Of a stretch of 19,510 nt of DNA, positions 1-8,384 are shown one piece after another. The notes below the pieces were generated by a model. It was not told the origin of the DNA. It ran no database searches and worked only from the letters and a program-made list of their open reading frames with translations. Where the stretch lies: contig JBCDCZ010000055.1 in NCBI GenBank assembly GCA_039180865.1, positions 1 to 19,510 of the forward strand, in the 5' to 3' direction. The stretch is from JBCDCU01 sp039180865. Its GTDB lineage: Bacteria > Pseudomonadota > Alphaproteobacteria > Rhizobiales > JACESI01. Position numbers and translations under genes: made by a program. Each line of letters opens with the position of its first letter. Position 1 is the stretch's first letter.

Positions 1-1
1 G

Positions 2-1555
2 GTTGTGCTTGCCGCTGTTGATGCCAGCCTTCGCTGGACAGCCATGCAGTTCTCGTTCGGTCCTGATCTTGCTCAAGTGAATTACGATCTTCGCCTTCGG
101 CTTGGCGAGCAATTGCGGCTCATGCCACTGCAAAAGCTCTCACAACGCCGGGCCGGCGATCTCGGCGCTGTCCTGTCATCGAGCGTCGAAGACGGCATTG
201 CGCCCTTCGGATCGTTGAGCGGCGTCATCATAAGGATTATTGTGGTGCCGTTGGTCGCGATTGCGGCAACATTTGCAATCGACTGGCGCCTCGCTGTAGC
301 GATGATCGTTCTCGTGGTGCTTGCATTCCCCGTCTATTACTGGCGCCGCAAAGGCGCGGGGCATGGCATGCACGGTATGGCTAAGGCCCATGCAGACACA
401 GAAGCCGACATCATCGAATACATCCAGGGGCTTCCCGTGCTACGCGCCACATCCCAGACGGGCAAACAGGCCGTCAAATTACAGGCCGCGTTCACCAATC
501 TGCGCGAACTACAGAAGAAGGGCTCCATCAAAGCGCTATGGCCCTCACTTACATTCAGTTCGCTGACAGAAATCGGCCTGATGGGTCTTCTTGGATTCAG
601 TGTTTATCTCGTCCTTAACGGTGACGTGGCCGTTGCGCCGCTTGCCGCGCTCCTCGTTATCGCGACACGCTTTTCAGAGCCGCTTTCCCTGTTTGCAAGC
701 CTGACGGTTGTATTCGATTTCATGGAGGCCGGGCTTCGCCGGATCGATGAGTTGCTGGCTGTCGACCCGTTGAAGGTGCATGAAGCGGCGAATCTGGACG
801 AAACCTTCGATATTCGTTTTGACAACGTGACCTTTGAATATCATGAGGCCGCCGGAAACGATAACGCCGCGCTCAGAACGTGCTCTTTTTCACTGCCGCA
901 AGGATCGCTCACCGCTCTGGTCGGGCCGTCGGGCTCCGGAAAGACAACCATTACGCGTCTCATCATGCGCTACGATGACCCGCAATCGGGAAGCGTTGAG
1001 GTCGGCGGCGTCGATATCCGCAACCTTCAGCCGGACGATTTGATGAAGCACATCTCGGTGGTGTTTCAGGACGTCTACCTTTTCAATGAGAGCATTCTGG
1101 AAAACATCCGCATGGGTGATCCGGATGCGAGCGATGAAGAAGTGAAAGAGGCCGCGAAGAAAGCGAATTGCCACGAATTCGTTTCACGCCTGCCCGACGG
1201 CTACGCGACTAATGTCGGCGATATCGGAGGAAGCCTGTCCGGCGGTGAGCGCCAGAGAATATCCATTGCGCGCGCAATATTGAAGGACGCGCCCATCGTC
1301 ATATTGGATGAGCCGACCGCTGCATTGGATACGGAAAGCGAAGTTGCCGTCCAACGTGCCATTGATACGCTGGTTAAAGACCGGACTGTGATCGTGATTG
1401 CGCACCGGCTTTCGACGATTGTCGGCGCCAACCAGATCCTGGTTCTCGACAAGGGTGAACTCGTTGAACAAGGCGATCACGAGACACTTCTTTCTGGCAG
1501 CGGCCGGTACAAGGCCATGTGGGACGCGCAGCAAAGCACCAAATCCTGGCACTAG
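2..1555 (+). CDS. Siderophore-type ABC transporter, fused permease-ATPase (5' partial)
   Basis: This is a fused membrane-plus-ATPase ABC subunit whose reading frame is open to the left edge. A GTG at 5 exists, but starting there would leave only about 516 residues and lose the first transmembrane helices, so the true start is probably upstream. Counting from that GTG, hydrophobic segments lie near residues 72-110 and 183-235. The ATPase domain has Walker A GPSGSGKTT (307-315), Q-loop Gln355, signature LSGGE (411-415), Walker B IVILDE (431-436) and H-loop His467, so it looks catalytically intact. Fused subunits of this fold include exporters and also the siderophore importers IrtAB and YbtPQ. 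The TonB receptor and RhtX/FptX-like permease downstream favour the importer reading, which is an inference. A partner half-transporter probably lies to the left of the window. The stop is 12 nt before the next gene. Confidence 0.9.
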   Translation, partial: VVLAAVDASLRWTAMQFSFGPDLAQVNYDLRLRLGEQLRLMPLQKLSQRRAGDLGAVLSSSVEDGIAPFGSLSGVIIRIIVVPLVAIAATFAIDWRLAVAMIVLVVLAFPVYYWRRKGAGHGMHGMAKAHADTEADIIEYIQGLPVLRATSQTGKQAVKLQAAFTNLRELQKKGSIKALWPSLTFSSLTEIGLMGLLGFSVYLVLNGDVAVAPLAALLVIATRFSEPLSLFASLTVVFDFMEAGLRRIDELLAVDPLKVHEAANLDETFDIRFDNVTFEYHEAAGNDNAALRTCSFSLPQGSLTALVGPSGSGKTTITRLIMRYDDPQSGSVEVGGVDIRNLQPDDLMKHISVVFQDVYLFNESILENIRMGDPDASDEEVKEAAKKANCHEFVSRLPDGYATNVGDIGGSLSGGERQRISIARAILKDAPIVILDEPTAALDTESEVAVQRAIDTLVKDRTVIVIAHRLSTIVGANQILVLDKGELVEQGDHETLLSGSGRYKAMWDAQQSTKSWH

Positions 1556-1567
1556 AGGTCTGATTTC

Positions 1568-2266
1568 ATGTCTGAAAACGCCGTGAAACCCATGAGCGAA
1601 AAACTGAAGAGGATGGCTGCAATAATCGTCATGATTGCGATCATGGCGGCCGTCTTCTGGAACAGCGACGCGATAAGCTGGCACGAATTTGTTTGGCTCG
1701 GTCTGTTCTTTGGCATGTCACTCATTCGAGCGCCTTTCGGGATGCAGAACCGGCAGAATAAGGTGACGGTCAGCGAAAACCATCTATGGGAAAAGCTGCT
1801 GCTTCTCGGCATGTTTTTGAGTATGGGCCTCGTGCCCTTGATCTATCTCGCAACCAAGCAAACGAACGCCGATGTCTTCGGTTTCGCCGATTACACTTTG
1901 CCGGATTTTGCATCCTGGATCGGGGCGGCGTTGATATTGCCGTTCTTGTATCTTTTCTGGCGCTCGCATTCTGATCTCGGGCGCAATTGGAGCGCCAAAC
2001 TCGAAATCCATTCAGAGCAAACGCTGGTCACCAACGGCATTTACAAGTTTGTCCGCCATCCGATGTATCTGGCGCTCTGGCTTGCTGTAATCGCCCAGGC
2101 CCTTCTCATCCATAATTGGATCGCCGGATTTTTGGTGGTCGTTATCTTCTTCGCGATGTACCTCTCGCGCATTCAGCAAGAGGAAACCATGATGCGCACA
2201 CAATTCGGCCCGGACTATGATGCGTATGCTCAGCAAACCGGCCGTATTTTCCCAAAACTCTTCTAG
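1568..2266 (+). CDS. Isoprenylcysteine carboxyl methyltransferase (ICMT)-like membrane protein
   Basis: A 232-residue integral membrane protein. The C-terminal half carries the signature of the ICMT/PEMT family: GIYKFVRHPMYLAL, then a hydrophobic stretch, then a QEE...FGPDYDAYAQQTGRIFP tail. In the family this region binds S-adenosylmethionine at the membrane face. About five hydrophobic segments are visible, beginning near residues 15-32. Bacteria generally lack CaaX-prenylated substrates, so the family name gives the fold and likely chemistry (SAM-dependent methyl transfer), not the substrate. The ATG is preceded by AGAGGT and lies 12 nt after the ABC gene, so the two are probably co-transcribed. 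Its place between two transport modules of an uptake locus is unexplained. Family is confident, function unknown. Confidence 0.85.
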   Translation: MSENAVKPMSEKLKRMAAIIVMIAIMAAVFWNSDAISWHEFVWLGLFFGMSLIRAPFGMQNRQNKVTVSENHLWEKLLLLGMFLSMGLVPLIYLATKQTNADVFGFADYTLPDFASWIGAALILPFLYLFWRSHSDLGRNWSAKLEIHSEQTLVTNGIYKFVRHPMYLALWLAVIAQALLIHNWIAGFLVVVIFFAMYLSRIQQEETMMRTQFGPDYDAYAQQTGRIFPKLF

Positions 2267-2355
2267 GCCTGCCATTCACCGAGCCATAGGTAGAGTGTCC
2301 AATTATGATGCAGTTTCAACAAGTTGCAGTTCAGCAACAAAGGCCATTGATTACA

Positions 2356-2390
2356 TCATTAAACTTGACTGGAATTGTCAGGTTTAATTA
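2356..2390 (+). promoter_or_regulatory. RirA-like iron-responsive box inside a large palindrome
   Basis: The sequence at 2366-2380 is TGA, nine bases, TCA, which matches the TGA-N9-TCA iron-responsive operator described for rhizobial RirA. It is nested in a longer inverted repeat, ATTAAACTTGAC (2358-2369) and GTCAGGTTTAAT (2377-2388), with 11 of 12 positions pairing around a 7-nt centre. TTGACT at 2365-2370 could be a -35 hexamer, so a bound repressor would cover the promoter; the -10 is unclear. The box lies about 125 nt before the receptor start. There is no T-run after the palindrome, so it is not an ordinary terminator. Confidence 0.55.
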
Positions 2391-2506
2391 GCTGTCTGTT
2401 GTGGAAGGTGTGGAAATTGACCGGCCTGCATGGCAGTCTGTTACTTGCAGAGCCCAATTTCTCACGTTATCCGTAATAGTATAACGTAACGATGCGGGGG
2501 CGCGCA

Positions 2507-4732
2507 ATGGCTGATGGCTCGGTCGAGTTTCATAAAAAGACAATCTATACATTTGCCTTGGCCACGACGTTTTTGTGGCCCGTTTCGGCGTTTCCGCAAG
2601 GTGTGGGTGAAACGACCGTTTTGGATGAGGTCCTGATCGAAGGTGACAAAATCGGACGCACCTTTGATGAAATCGTGCCATCGATTGTTGTCTTCACCGA
2701 AGAAGACCTTGAACGACCGGATCTGCCGACAGTATTCTCGGTGATCAATTCATCTCCGAATGTGATTGCCGATGAGGATGGCACCCTGCCGACCGTGCGC
2801 GGCATCAGCAGCACGGTGAATACGAACCAGGTGCTTGGATCTGGCGTCTTACCGCGTGTTCCGATCCTTGTTGACAATGTTGCAACGGGTGCTGCTCAAA
2901 GTAGCGGCTTGTTGAGCAACACTGCATGGGATGTCAGCACAGTTGAAGTCGCAAAAGGCCCTCAGGCGACATCCACCGGGCAAAATGCGTTCTCGGGCGC
3001 GATCAGAATTTTCACGAATGATCCGGTTTTTGAGCCGGAGTACAAGTTCCGTGTCGGAGGTCAGACCTTCCGCAACGAATTCAATGGTGCGTTCGTCGCC
3101 AATCAGCCGTTTTTCGACGATCAGGTCGCGATCAGGGTCGCTGGTCAGATCAGAGACAGCGATACGGTCGTTTTCGTTGATGACCCTCTGGTCACCGCGC
3201 TCGATCCAAACGAGTTAAGGTTCCAGGATATACGGTCCAAAATCAGGTATGTGCCGGATCAGGCGCCTGAGCTCGATCTCCAGTTCACGTATGAAGTCAA
3301 CGATACGCGCGATCATTTCGCTCCGATTGTCGAGCCCGCTGTCCTTGATCCGTTCCTAGGAACGGTCATCACACCTGCAAACGGTCCGGACGAACGATTC
3401 ATCAATTCATTCCAGACAAACAGCGCCATCGATCTGACGCTGAGGCAGCGCTTCATCGGCGAAGGCAGCTATGAATTCAATGATCGAACCAAACTGTTCC
3501 TGCGCGCCTCTCGATCGACAACGGACCTTGAGAACCCGTTCCTCGGTACACCATTGCCAGGTTTCCGTCCCTTCGGCTCTTTGCTCTTTGATGAAGTCGA
3601 GAATGAATTCGAAGCCTATTTGCAGTTCGGGTTTAGCGATATCATCACCAAAGGTGTGATCGGTGTGCTGCATACACGATCGGACGAGACTGTCGATACG
3701 GACCCGTCACCGGTGGCGGCACTTGATCCTTTCCTGATCGATGTTGTCGGCGATGCGGTGACGACCGGTGTCTATGGCGAGGTAGAGGTCAATGTCGGAA
3801 AACCGATCAATCTCGATGGTCTGACACTGATTGCAGGTGCGCGTGTCGAGTTTGACGAGCGGAGCCGGAGCGTTTTCGCGGATACATTTTTGCAATCCTC
3901 AGCGACGTTTGAAGAAACGGCCTTTCTTCCAAAAGTCGGGCTGAAGTACGAGTTCGATCAGGGAACGGAGATTGGCTACACCTATAGCACGGCCTTCAGA
4001 CCGGCTGGTTTGGAAGTAGATCTCGTGTCAGGTTTTCTGTTTCCCGTGGGCTCAAGCGGTTTCCTCGGCATCGCAGAATTCGAACGCGAGGATCTGACGA
4101 ACCATGAAGCCTACATCAAGACTTCAGTCCTCGATGACCAATTGAAGCTTTCTGCAACAGGTTTCTTCTACAATTACGAAGACGCGCAAGTCGTTGGCGC
4201 CTCGCCTACCCCAAGTGCCTTTGCCGCATTCGGTTTCGCCCTTACAGGCAACGTGCCAGAAGCCAGAGGTCTGGGCCTGGAATTGGCCGCCGATTTCATT
4301 CACGATAGCGGGTTCAGTGCAAGTGGAAGCATTGGTCTTTTGGACACAGAAATCACGGATGCGGGTGACTTCCTGCCGACCGTCGCCGGCGTCAACCTCG
4401 ACAGCCTGCCAAACACCGCCGAATTCTCGGCAAATTTTGGCGTGAACTATGCCCATGATGCGGGTTGGAATGTCGGGGTGAACGTTCGGCATGTTGGTGA
4501 CATCCAAAGCCTTCCGAACAGTACGGTTTTACCCTCCTACACCGTTGTCGATCTGCGGGGCGGGTATGAGTTTGATGGACCAAAGGGGACAAATTTCCGC
4601 CTTGATGCGGCAGTCAGCAATCTGTTTGGTGCCGATTTCTTCGTAGAGAATACGGAAACACCGATTGGGCCCGGTCAGCAGACCGCGGCCCGAGACAGGA
4701 GCTTCGCAATCCAGCTCACGGGCAAATTCTAG
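2507..4732 (+). CDS. TonB-dependent outer-membrane receptor, probably for a siderophore
   Basis: A receptor of about 741 residues that would bind a metal chelate at the cell surface and pass it to the periplasm using TonB energy. The ATG at 2507 was preferred to the one at 2492 because a G-run (2496-2500) sits at ribosome-binding distance. It gives a normal signal peptide: basic KK, a hydrophobic core, and a likely cut near PVSA. A TonB-box-like TVLDEVLIEG follows. The plug domain (about residues 45-165) has PTVRGISS, PILVDNV and VEVAKGPQATSTGQNAFSGAI. The rest is beta-barrel and ends in aromatic Phe (QLTGKF), as outer-membrane proteins do. There is no FecA-type N-terminal signalling domain, which fits control by a repressor box upstream. 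It lies 16 nt before the MFS gene. The ligand cannot be read from the sequence. Confidence 0.93.
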   Translation: MADGSVEFHKKTIYTFALATTFLWPVSAFPQGVGETTVLDEVLIEGDKIGRTFDEIVPSIVVFTEEDLERPDLPTVFSVINSSPNVIADEDGTLPTVRGISSTVNTNQVLGSGVLPRVPILVDNVATGAAQSSGLLSNTAWDVSTVEVAKGPQATSTGQNAFSGAIRIFTNDPVFEPEYKFRVGGQTFRNEFNGAFVANQPFFDDQVAIRVAGQIRDSDTVVFVDDPLVTALDPNELRFQDIRSKIRYVPDQAPELDLQFTYEVNDTRDHFAPIVEPAVLDPFLGTVITPANGPDERFINSFQTNSAIDLTLRQRFIGEGSYEFNDRTKLFLRASRSTTDLENPFLGTPLPGFRPFGSLLFDEVENEFEAYLQFGFSDIITKGVIGVLHTRSDETVDTDPSPVAALDPFLIDVVGDAVTTGVYGEVEVNVGKPINLDGLTLIAGARVEFDERSRSVFADTFLQSSATFEETAFLPKVGLKYEFDQGTEIGYTYSTAFRPAGLEVDLVSGFLFPVGSSGFLGIAEFEREDLTNHEAYIKTSVLDDQLKLSATGFFYNYEDAQVVGASPTPSAFAAFGFALTGNVPEARGLGLELAADFIHDSGFSASGSIGLLDTEITDAGDFLPTVAGVNLDSLPNTAEFSANFGVNYAHDAGWNVGVNVRHVGDIQSLPNSTVLPSYTVVDLRGGYEFDGPKGTNFRLDAAVSNLFGADFFVENTETPIGPGQQTAARDRSFAIQLTGKF

Positions 4733-4748
4733 GTATCGGTTCGGTTGA

Positions 4749-5975
4749 ATGCGGCCATTTCATTGCATTTTTCTTTTTGTGCTATGCGTCAGCCAGTTTA
4801 TGCCGCTTGCCTTCTGTGTGATGGCCATGCCGACAATTCTGATCAGCCAGGGCGTACCCCTTGAGCAGATCAGCCTGATTTATCTCACCGGCATCATCTG
4901 GGTGCTCAAGTTCTTATGGGCACCCCTGATCGACCGGGTGAAGTTCGGTGCCTTTGGCCATTACAAGGTCTGGCTCCTGATCTCTCAGCTTCTTCTTGTG
5001 GCCGCGTGCATTCTGTTCACAATCGTTGGCGACGATCAGAACTTCCAGATGATGATGATTCTGGCGCTTGTTCTGTCAGTATTTGCATCCACCCAGGATA
5101 TTGCTAGCGATGCGATCGCCTGCCGTATCATTCCGGAGAAAAAACGCGGTCTTGGAAGTGCGATACAGCTGTCCGGCGGGCTTTTGGCAACAATGCTTGG
5201 CGGCGGCGTTGTTCTCATCGTCTACGAGCATATTGGCTGGCAGGCCTGCATGTGGGTCATCTCGGCAAGTGTTGCGGCGTCAGCTTTGTTCATCATCTGG
5301 TTCGACGAGCGCGAGATCGCGCTAAAGGACGGGCATGAGATCAAACAGCCGACGTTTGGCCGCCTGTTTTCATTCTGGTTGCAGCCGGGCATGGCCATAT
5401 GGGCTGCGGCTTTGATCGTTTTGCCTTTGAGCATCACTGTCGTCTGGGCGCTTGCCAGTCCGGTCCTGATTGATCGGGGCTGGACGACGGACAAAATCGG
5501 GATTGTGCTCCACATCGTTGCGCCGGTTCTCGGCATCGTCACGTCGGTCATCTTCGGTTCTCTTCTGAACCGCTACAACAAATGGCTGGTGATCTCGGTT
5601 GTCCCGATCCTGCAGCTTGCATCCCTTCTGTTGTTTTTTACGTTCCTGCAGCTACCGCTCGCATCAACGGGGGTGGTGATTGCGGCGCTCAGCGTCTACG
5701 CAATCGATATCGGTTTGTTTGTCATCCTGAATGCCTTCAAGCTCGAATATTCCGATACGGGGACCGAGGGGACGGATTTCACCGTTCAAAACAGCATGCA
5801 CGGAATTGCCGCGTTTTCGATTGCCGGTGGCGCTTTGTATTTTGCGGAAAGCGCAGGATTTGCAAATCTGACCCTGATTGCTTGCGGTATCGCGGTTACA
5901 TCCGGACTGTTCTTATACGGCGTTCTTCTCCTGAAGCGGAAAGAGGGACCGCTTGCGGCGCTCCTTCCGTCCTGA
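4749..5975 (+). CDS. MFS permease of the RhtX/FptX/YbtX type
   Basis: A 408-residue, roughly 12-helix inner-membrane permease. The N-terminal half contains WAPLIDRV and the segment STQDIASDAIACRIIPEKKRG, which is typical of the RhtX/FptX group and the related AmpG group. RhtX and FptX import rhizobactin 1021 and pyochelin without an ABC system; YbtX accompanies YbtPQ. Helices are separated by a central cytoplasmic loop near residues 190-210. The gene starts 16 nt after the receptor stop and has no promoter of its own, so it is probably translated from the same message. The ribosome-binding site is weak. AmpG-like muropeptide permease is the main alternative, but the receptor next door makes siderophore import likelier. 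It ends 5 nt from the convergent rcnA-like gene. Confidence 0.85.
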   Translation: MRPFHCIFLFVLCVSQFMPLAFCVMAMPTILISQGVPLEQISLIYLTGIIWVLKFLWAPLIDRVKFGAFGHYKVWLLISQLLLVAACILFTIVGDDQNFQMMMILALVLSVFASTQDIASDAIACRIIPEKKRGLGSAIQLSGGLLATMLGGGVVLIVYEHIGWQACMWVISASVAASALFIIWFDEREIALKDGHEIKQPTFGRLFSFWLQPGMAIWAAALIVLPLSITVVWALASPVLIDRGWTTDKIGIVLHIVAPVLGIVTSVIFGSLLNRYNKWLVISVVPILQLASLLLFFTFLQLPLASTGVVIAALSVYAIDIGLFVILNAFKLEYSDTGTEGTDFTVQNSMHGIAAFSIAGGALYFAESAGFANLTLIACGIAVTSGLFLYGVLLLKRKEGPLAALLPS

Positions 5976-5980
5976 TCGCA

Positions 5981-6931
5981 TCAATGATGGTGGACGTGGA
6001 GATGGCTGTAGCCATTCCAGATGATGTAAATGCCTACGACTGCAATCAGCACTCCCGAAACATAAGGGGCGGCAGCAATGACATTGTTCAGTTTCGAGGT
6101 TCTCGCCGAAATGGCGCTCATGCCGAGGGCTGCAACAACGCCGACAGCAACCAGGATGATTGCAAGGCCGAGGGAAAACGCACCCACGAGTGTGACACCC
6201 AACCAGAATTGCCCAAGGTGTACGCATAGAATGAAGACCGTAATGGCAGCAGGGCAAGGGATGAGACCGCCCGTTAGCCCGAACATGATGGTCTGCCAGT
6301 TGTTCACCTTGCCGCTTGCAAGCCGTTCTCGGATTTCAGCTGCGTGCGCCCTCGCATGGGCGTCTTCGCTATAGTCGTGGTGATGATGATCATGGACGCG
6401 CGCCTCATGGGTGTGGGTATGAACGCTGGCATGGGCATGCGCAAGTGTGGCGCCCTGCCCATGCCCATGTCCATGTCCATGTCCATGTCCGTGCCCGTGA
6501 TTATGAGGATGGCTGTGATCATCATGATGATGGTCATGCCCGCCATGATGATGATCATGACCGTGGCTATGCGTGTGATGATGTTTCGGCTTTCGCGGGA
6601 GCGATGTCCAAACCATCCAAAAGGCGAGACCTATGACCAGAACGCCGGAGACGATCATGAACCACGGTTCCAACTCCTCACCGATCAGCTCGTTGCCATA
6701 GATCAACGCGATTGCCGCCAAAACCCAGACAATCAAGGAATGGCTAATGGCAGCCGAAACACCGAGCATAACCGCCTTCGACACCGAGCCATTAATGGCG
6801 ATGATATAGGATGCGATCATCGTTTTAGAATGGCCCGGTTCCAAGCCATGCAAACCGCCGATCAGGATTGCCATCGCAAAGACAAAAAACGGATTGGCAG
6901 TGCCTGTTTCGAGCAGCGATGTGAGATCCAT
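5981..6931 (-). CDS. rcnA: Nickel/cobalt efflux protein, RcnA type
   Basis: A 316-residue inner-membrane exporter of the NiCoT/RcnA family, which removes excess Ni2+ or Co2+ from the cytoplasm. Helix 1 carries the metal motif GLHGLEPGHSKT (His28 and His34). The second half has GLTGGLIPCPAAITVF and AFSLGLA, as in RcnA. Between the halves, residues 117-186 form a soluble loop with about 35 histidines, including an (HG)n run, and the C-terminus ends in HLHVHHH. AGGA lies 7 nt before the ATG. Upstream is a palindrome lodged in a probable promoter, but no RcnR/CsoR-type regulator gene is present in the window. The adjoining uptake locus is on the other strand and is probably independent. Confidence 0.92.
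   Translation of the reverse strand: MDLTSLLETGTANPFFVFAMAILIGGLHGLEPGHSKTMIASYIIAINGSVSKAVMLGVSAAISHSLIVWVLAAIALIYGNELIGEELEPWFMIVSGVLVIGLAFWMVWTSLPRKPKHHHTHSHGHDHHHGGHDHHHDDHSHPHNHGHGHGHGHGHGHGQGATLAHAHASVHTHTHEARVHDHHHHDYSEDAHARAHAAEIRERLASGKVNNWQTIMFGLTGGLIPCPAAITVFILCVHLGQFWLGVTLVGAFSLGLAIILVAVGVVAALGMSAISARTSKLNNVIAAAPYVSGVLIAVVGIYIIWNGYSHLHVHHH
6459..6500 (-). repeat. Hexanucleotide repeat encoding the His-Gly run of RcnA
   Basis: On the + strand four perfect CCATGT units run from 6465 to 6488, flanked by near-copies at 6459-6464 and 6489-6500. On the coding strand each unit reads as a Gly/His pair, giving the (HG)n stretch in the histidine-rich loop. Gain or loss of a 6-bp unit keeps the frame, so loop length could vary between strains. 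Confidence 0.8.
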
Positions 6932-6987
6932 TGGTGCGTCCTGTCGAAGCCGGAGAGGTTGCAGTTAAAGGTAATTTCAATACCATC

Positions 6988-7016
6988 ATCCTACCCTCCT
7001 AGGGAGGGTATGTAAA
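6988..7016 (-). promoter_or_regulatory. Probable rcnA promoter
   Basis: On the minus strand TTTACA (7016-7011, five of six matches to TTGACA) is followed after exactly 17 nt by TAGGAT (6993-6988, four of six matches to TATAAT). The -10 lies about 57 nt before the rcnA start codon. This is a sequence match only, but the ideal spacing and the palindrome in the spacer support it. Confidence 0.5.
6992..7010. promoter_or_regulatory. Palindromic operator of RcnR/CsoR character before rcnA
   Basis: The sequence is TACCCTCCTAGGGAGGGTA: 8-bp arms TACCCTCC and GGAGGGTA pair perfectly around TAG. A G/C tract bounded by TA ends resembles sites of the RcnR/CsoR/FrmR repressor family, whose RcnR members control rcnA by releasing DNA when they bind Ni or Co. 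It fills the -35/-10 spacer, so a bound protein would block polymerase. The regulator must be encoded elsewhere. Confidence 0.55.
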
Positions 7017-7177
7017 ATCAAATTCTCTCCTGCTACTCGTAGATTGAGTTCGGTTTCGCGCGATAAGCCGGTGTTACAATTTGGTATTAGGAGGTAGAAT
7101 TTCAGGACGCAGCGCGATCCGGGAATTTGAACATTTTAGAAGTCGAACATGGTTAGAAACAGACAGGAGTTTTTTCG

Positions 7178-8215
7178 ATGAGAGTTGGTCTCAAGGGCGA
7201 ATCCGTTGCCGAGAAACTGTTCATTGCAAGCGGCATGCTGCCTGAAAAAGCCTTGCTTCCTTTCTTCACGACAGTCGTTTCCAATGCGGTTCTTACGGCA
7301 CAACGGTTGGATCTTTTTACGCTTCTTGCGGACAAATCGCTTTCGACCGATGAAATTGTCGAAAAACTTGATTCAGATCATCACGCGACAAAGGTGCTTC
7401 TGGAGGCCCTCACCGCGTTCGGTTATCTCGACAGGGAAAAGGACCTGTTCAAACTCAATGGGGAGTTTCAAAAGTCGTTGAACGGGCGGATGTCGGAGGC
7501 TGCAAAATCGATCATGCAATTTGCACCGGACATTGCGAGAAACTTTGAAAAACTGGATGAGGCCGTCAAAACCGGCGCCGTTGACAACATGCATTTTAAT
7601 CCGAGCACCCCGACGTGCTGGCCCAATTACCTGTCATTTCTGAAGAACGTTTCCGAGGATGGCACCAAATCTCTTGTAAAAACCACGCGGTTTTCCAACC
7701 CGCCACTCAAAATGCTGGATGTTGCGGGCGGCCCTGCTCAATACAGCATCGCGTTTTGCAAGAAATATGCGGATTTGAAGGCAACAATTCTCGATCTTCC
7801 GGAAGCAGCAGCAGCAGGTAGACCCGAGATCGAACACGCAGGCTTAACGGACAGGATCTCCTATGTTGAAGGGGACTTCTTTAAATCTGACTGGGGATCG
7901 GGATATGATTTTGCGCTTTTATCAAACATTTTGCACGCGCTGCCCGAAGAGCAGTGTCAGCTTCTGATTAACCGCGCTTTTGAGGCTTTGAAACCCGGCG
8001 GCATTATCGTTACAAACGATGTTGATTTCCCGAGCGAAGATGAACCGATCGATTTCATGGCAGGCTGGAGTTCGCTGCTTTATTTCACGATGACGGGCGC
8101 GCGAACCCATCCGACACAATCAGTTAAAGCATGGATCGCTCTCGCGGGATTCACCAATGTAAAGATCACCAAAGCACGGACATCGGCGCGGATAGTGGGC
8201 CATAAAACTCAATAA
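7178..8215 (+). CDS. SAM-dependent O-methyltransferase-like protein (winged-helix dimerisation type)
   Basis: A 345-residue protein with the two-domain layout of small-molecule O-methyltransferases such as the acetylserotonin, hydroxyneurosporene or anthracycline enzymes. Residues about 25-110 form a winged-helix dimerisation domain (FTTVVSNAVLTAQRLDLF; LLEALTAFGYLDR). The Rossmann domain has the SAM-binding motif MLDVAGGPAQYS (169-180), an acidic residue in ILDLPEA, a GDFF segment (212-215), ALLSNILHALPEEQ and LKPGGIIVTNDV. A conserved-looking Cys near 137 (TPTCWPN) lies in the probable substrate region. AGGAG at 7165-7169 supports the ATG. The gene stands alone on its strand and no pathway partner is adjacent, so the substrate is unknown. 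Confidence 0.85.
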   Translation: MRVGLKGESVAEKLFIASGMLPEKALLPFFTTVVSNAVLTAQRLDLFTLLADKSLSTDEIVEKLDSDHHATKVLLEALTAFGYLDREKDLFKLNGEFQKSLNGRMSEAAKSIMQFAPDIARNFEKLDEAVKTGAVDNMHFNPSTPTCWPNYLSFLKNVSEDGTKSLVKTTRFSNPPLKMLDVAGGPAQYSIAFCKKYADLKATILDLPEAAAAGRPEIEHAGLTDRISYVEGDFFKSDWGSGYDFALLSNILHALPEEQCQLLINRAFEALKPGGIIVTNDVDFPSEDEPIDFMAGWSSLLYFTMTGARTHPTQSVKAWIALAGFTNVKITKARTSARIVGHKTQ

Positions 8216-8352
8216 GCATCGGCCATCCGCCCGCGAATGACCTTTTTCCAATCAGGTTATTGAGGCTTCATCCCCTTGCCTGAGTGGAGAGGGGTACCGG
8301 CATTCTATGGAGAGAACGCGATCAGCGTCTCCTGGCGGTAGCCATGCAGCAA

Positions 8353-8379
8353 GTGCAGACTGTGCAGACTGTGCCGTCT
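8353..8379. repeat. Short 9-bp tandem repeat
   Basis: Two perfect GTGCAGACT units (8353-8361 and 8362-8370) are followed by a degenerate third, GTGCCGTCT. They lie just beyond the stop of the DUF3775 gene. The last units can also fold weakly (CAGAC with GTCTG), but no T-run follows on either strand, so it is not a recognisable terminator. Confidence 0.6.
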
Positions 8380-8384
8380 GGCTC

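Noticed and set aside
2323..2338. Inverted repeat GTTGC-AGTTCA-GCAAC after the ICMT-like gene
   Set aside because: A 5-bp stem without a T-run is too weak for a terminator and matches no operator I know.
6344..7015. Long + strand open frame of 223 codons opposite rcnA, rich in Met, Ile and Val
   Set aside because: It is the antisense reading of the His-rich repeats (His/Gly codons read backwards give Met/Val/Ala runs). It has no ribosome-binding site or family pattern, and the RcnA reading on the other strand is unmistakable.
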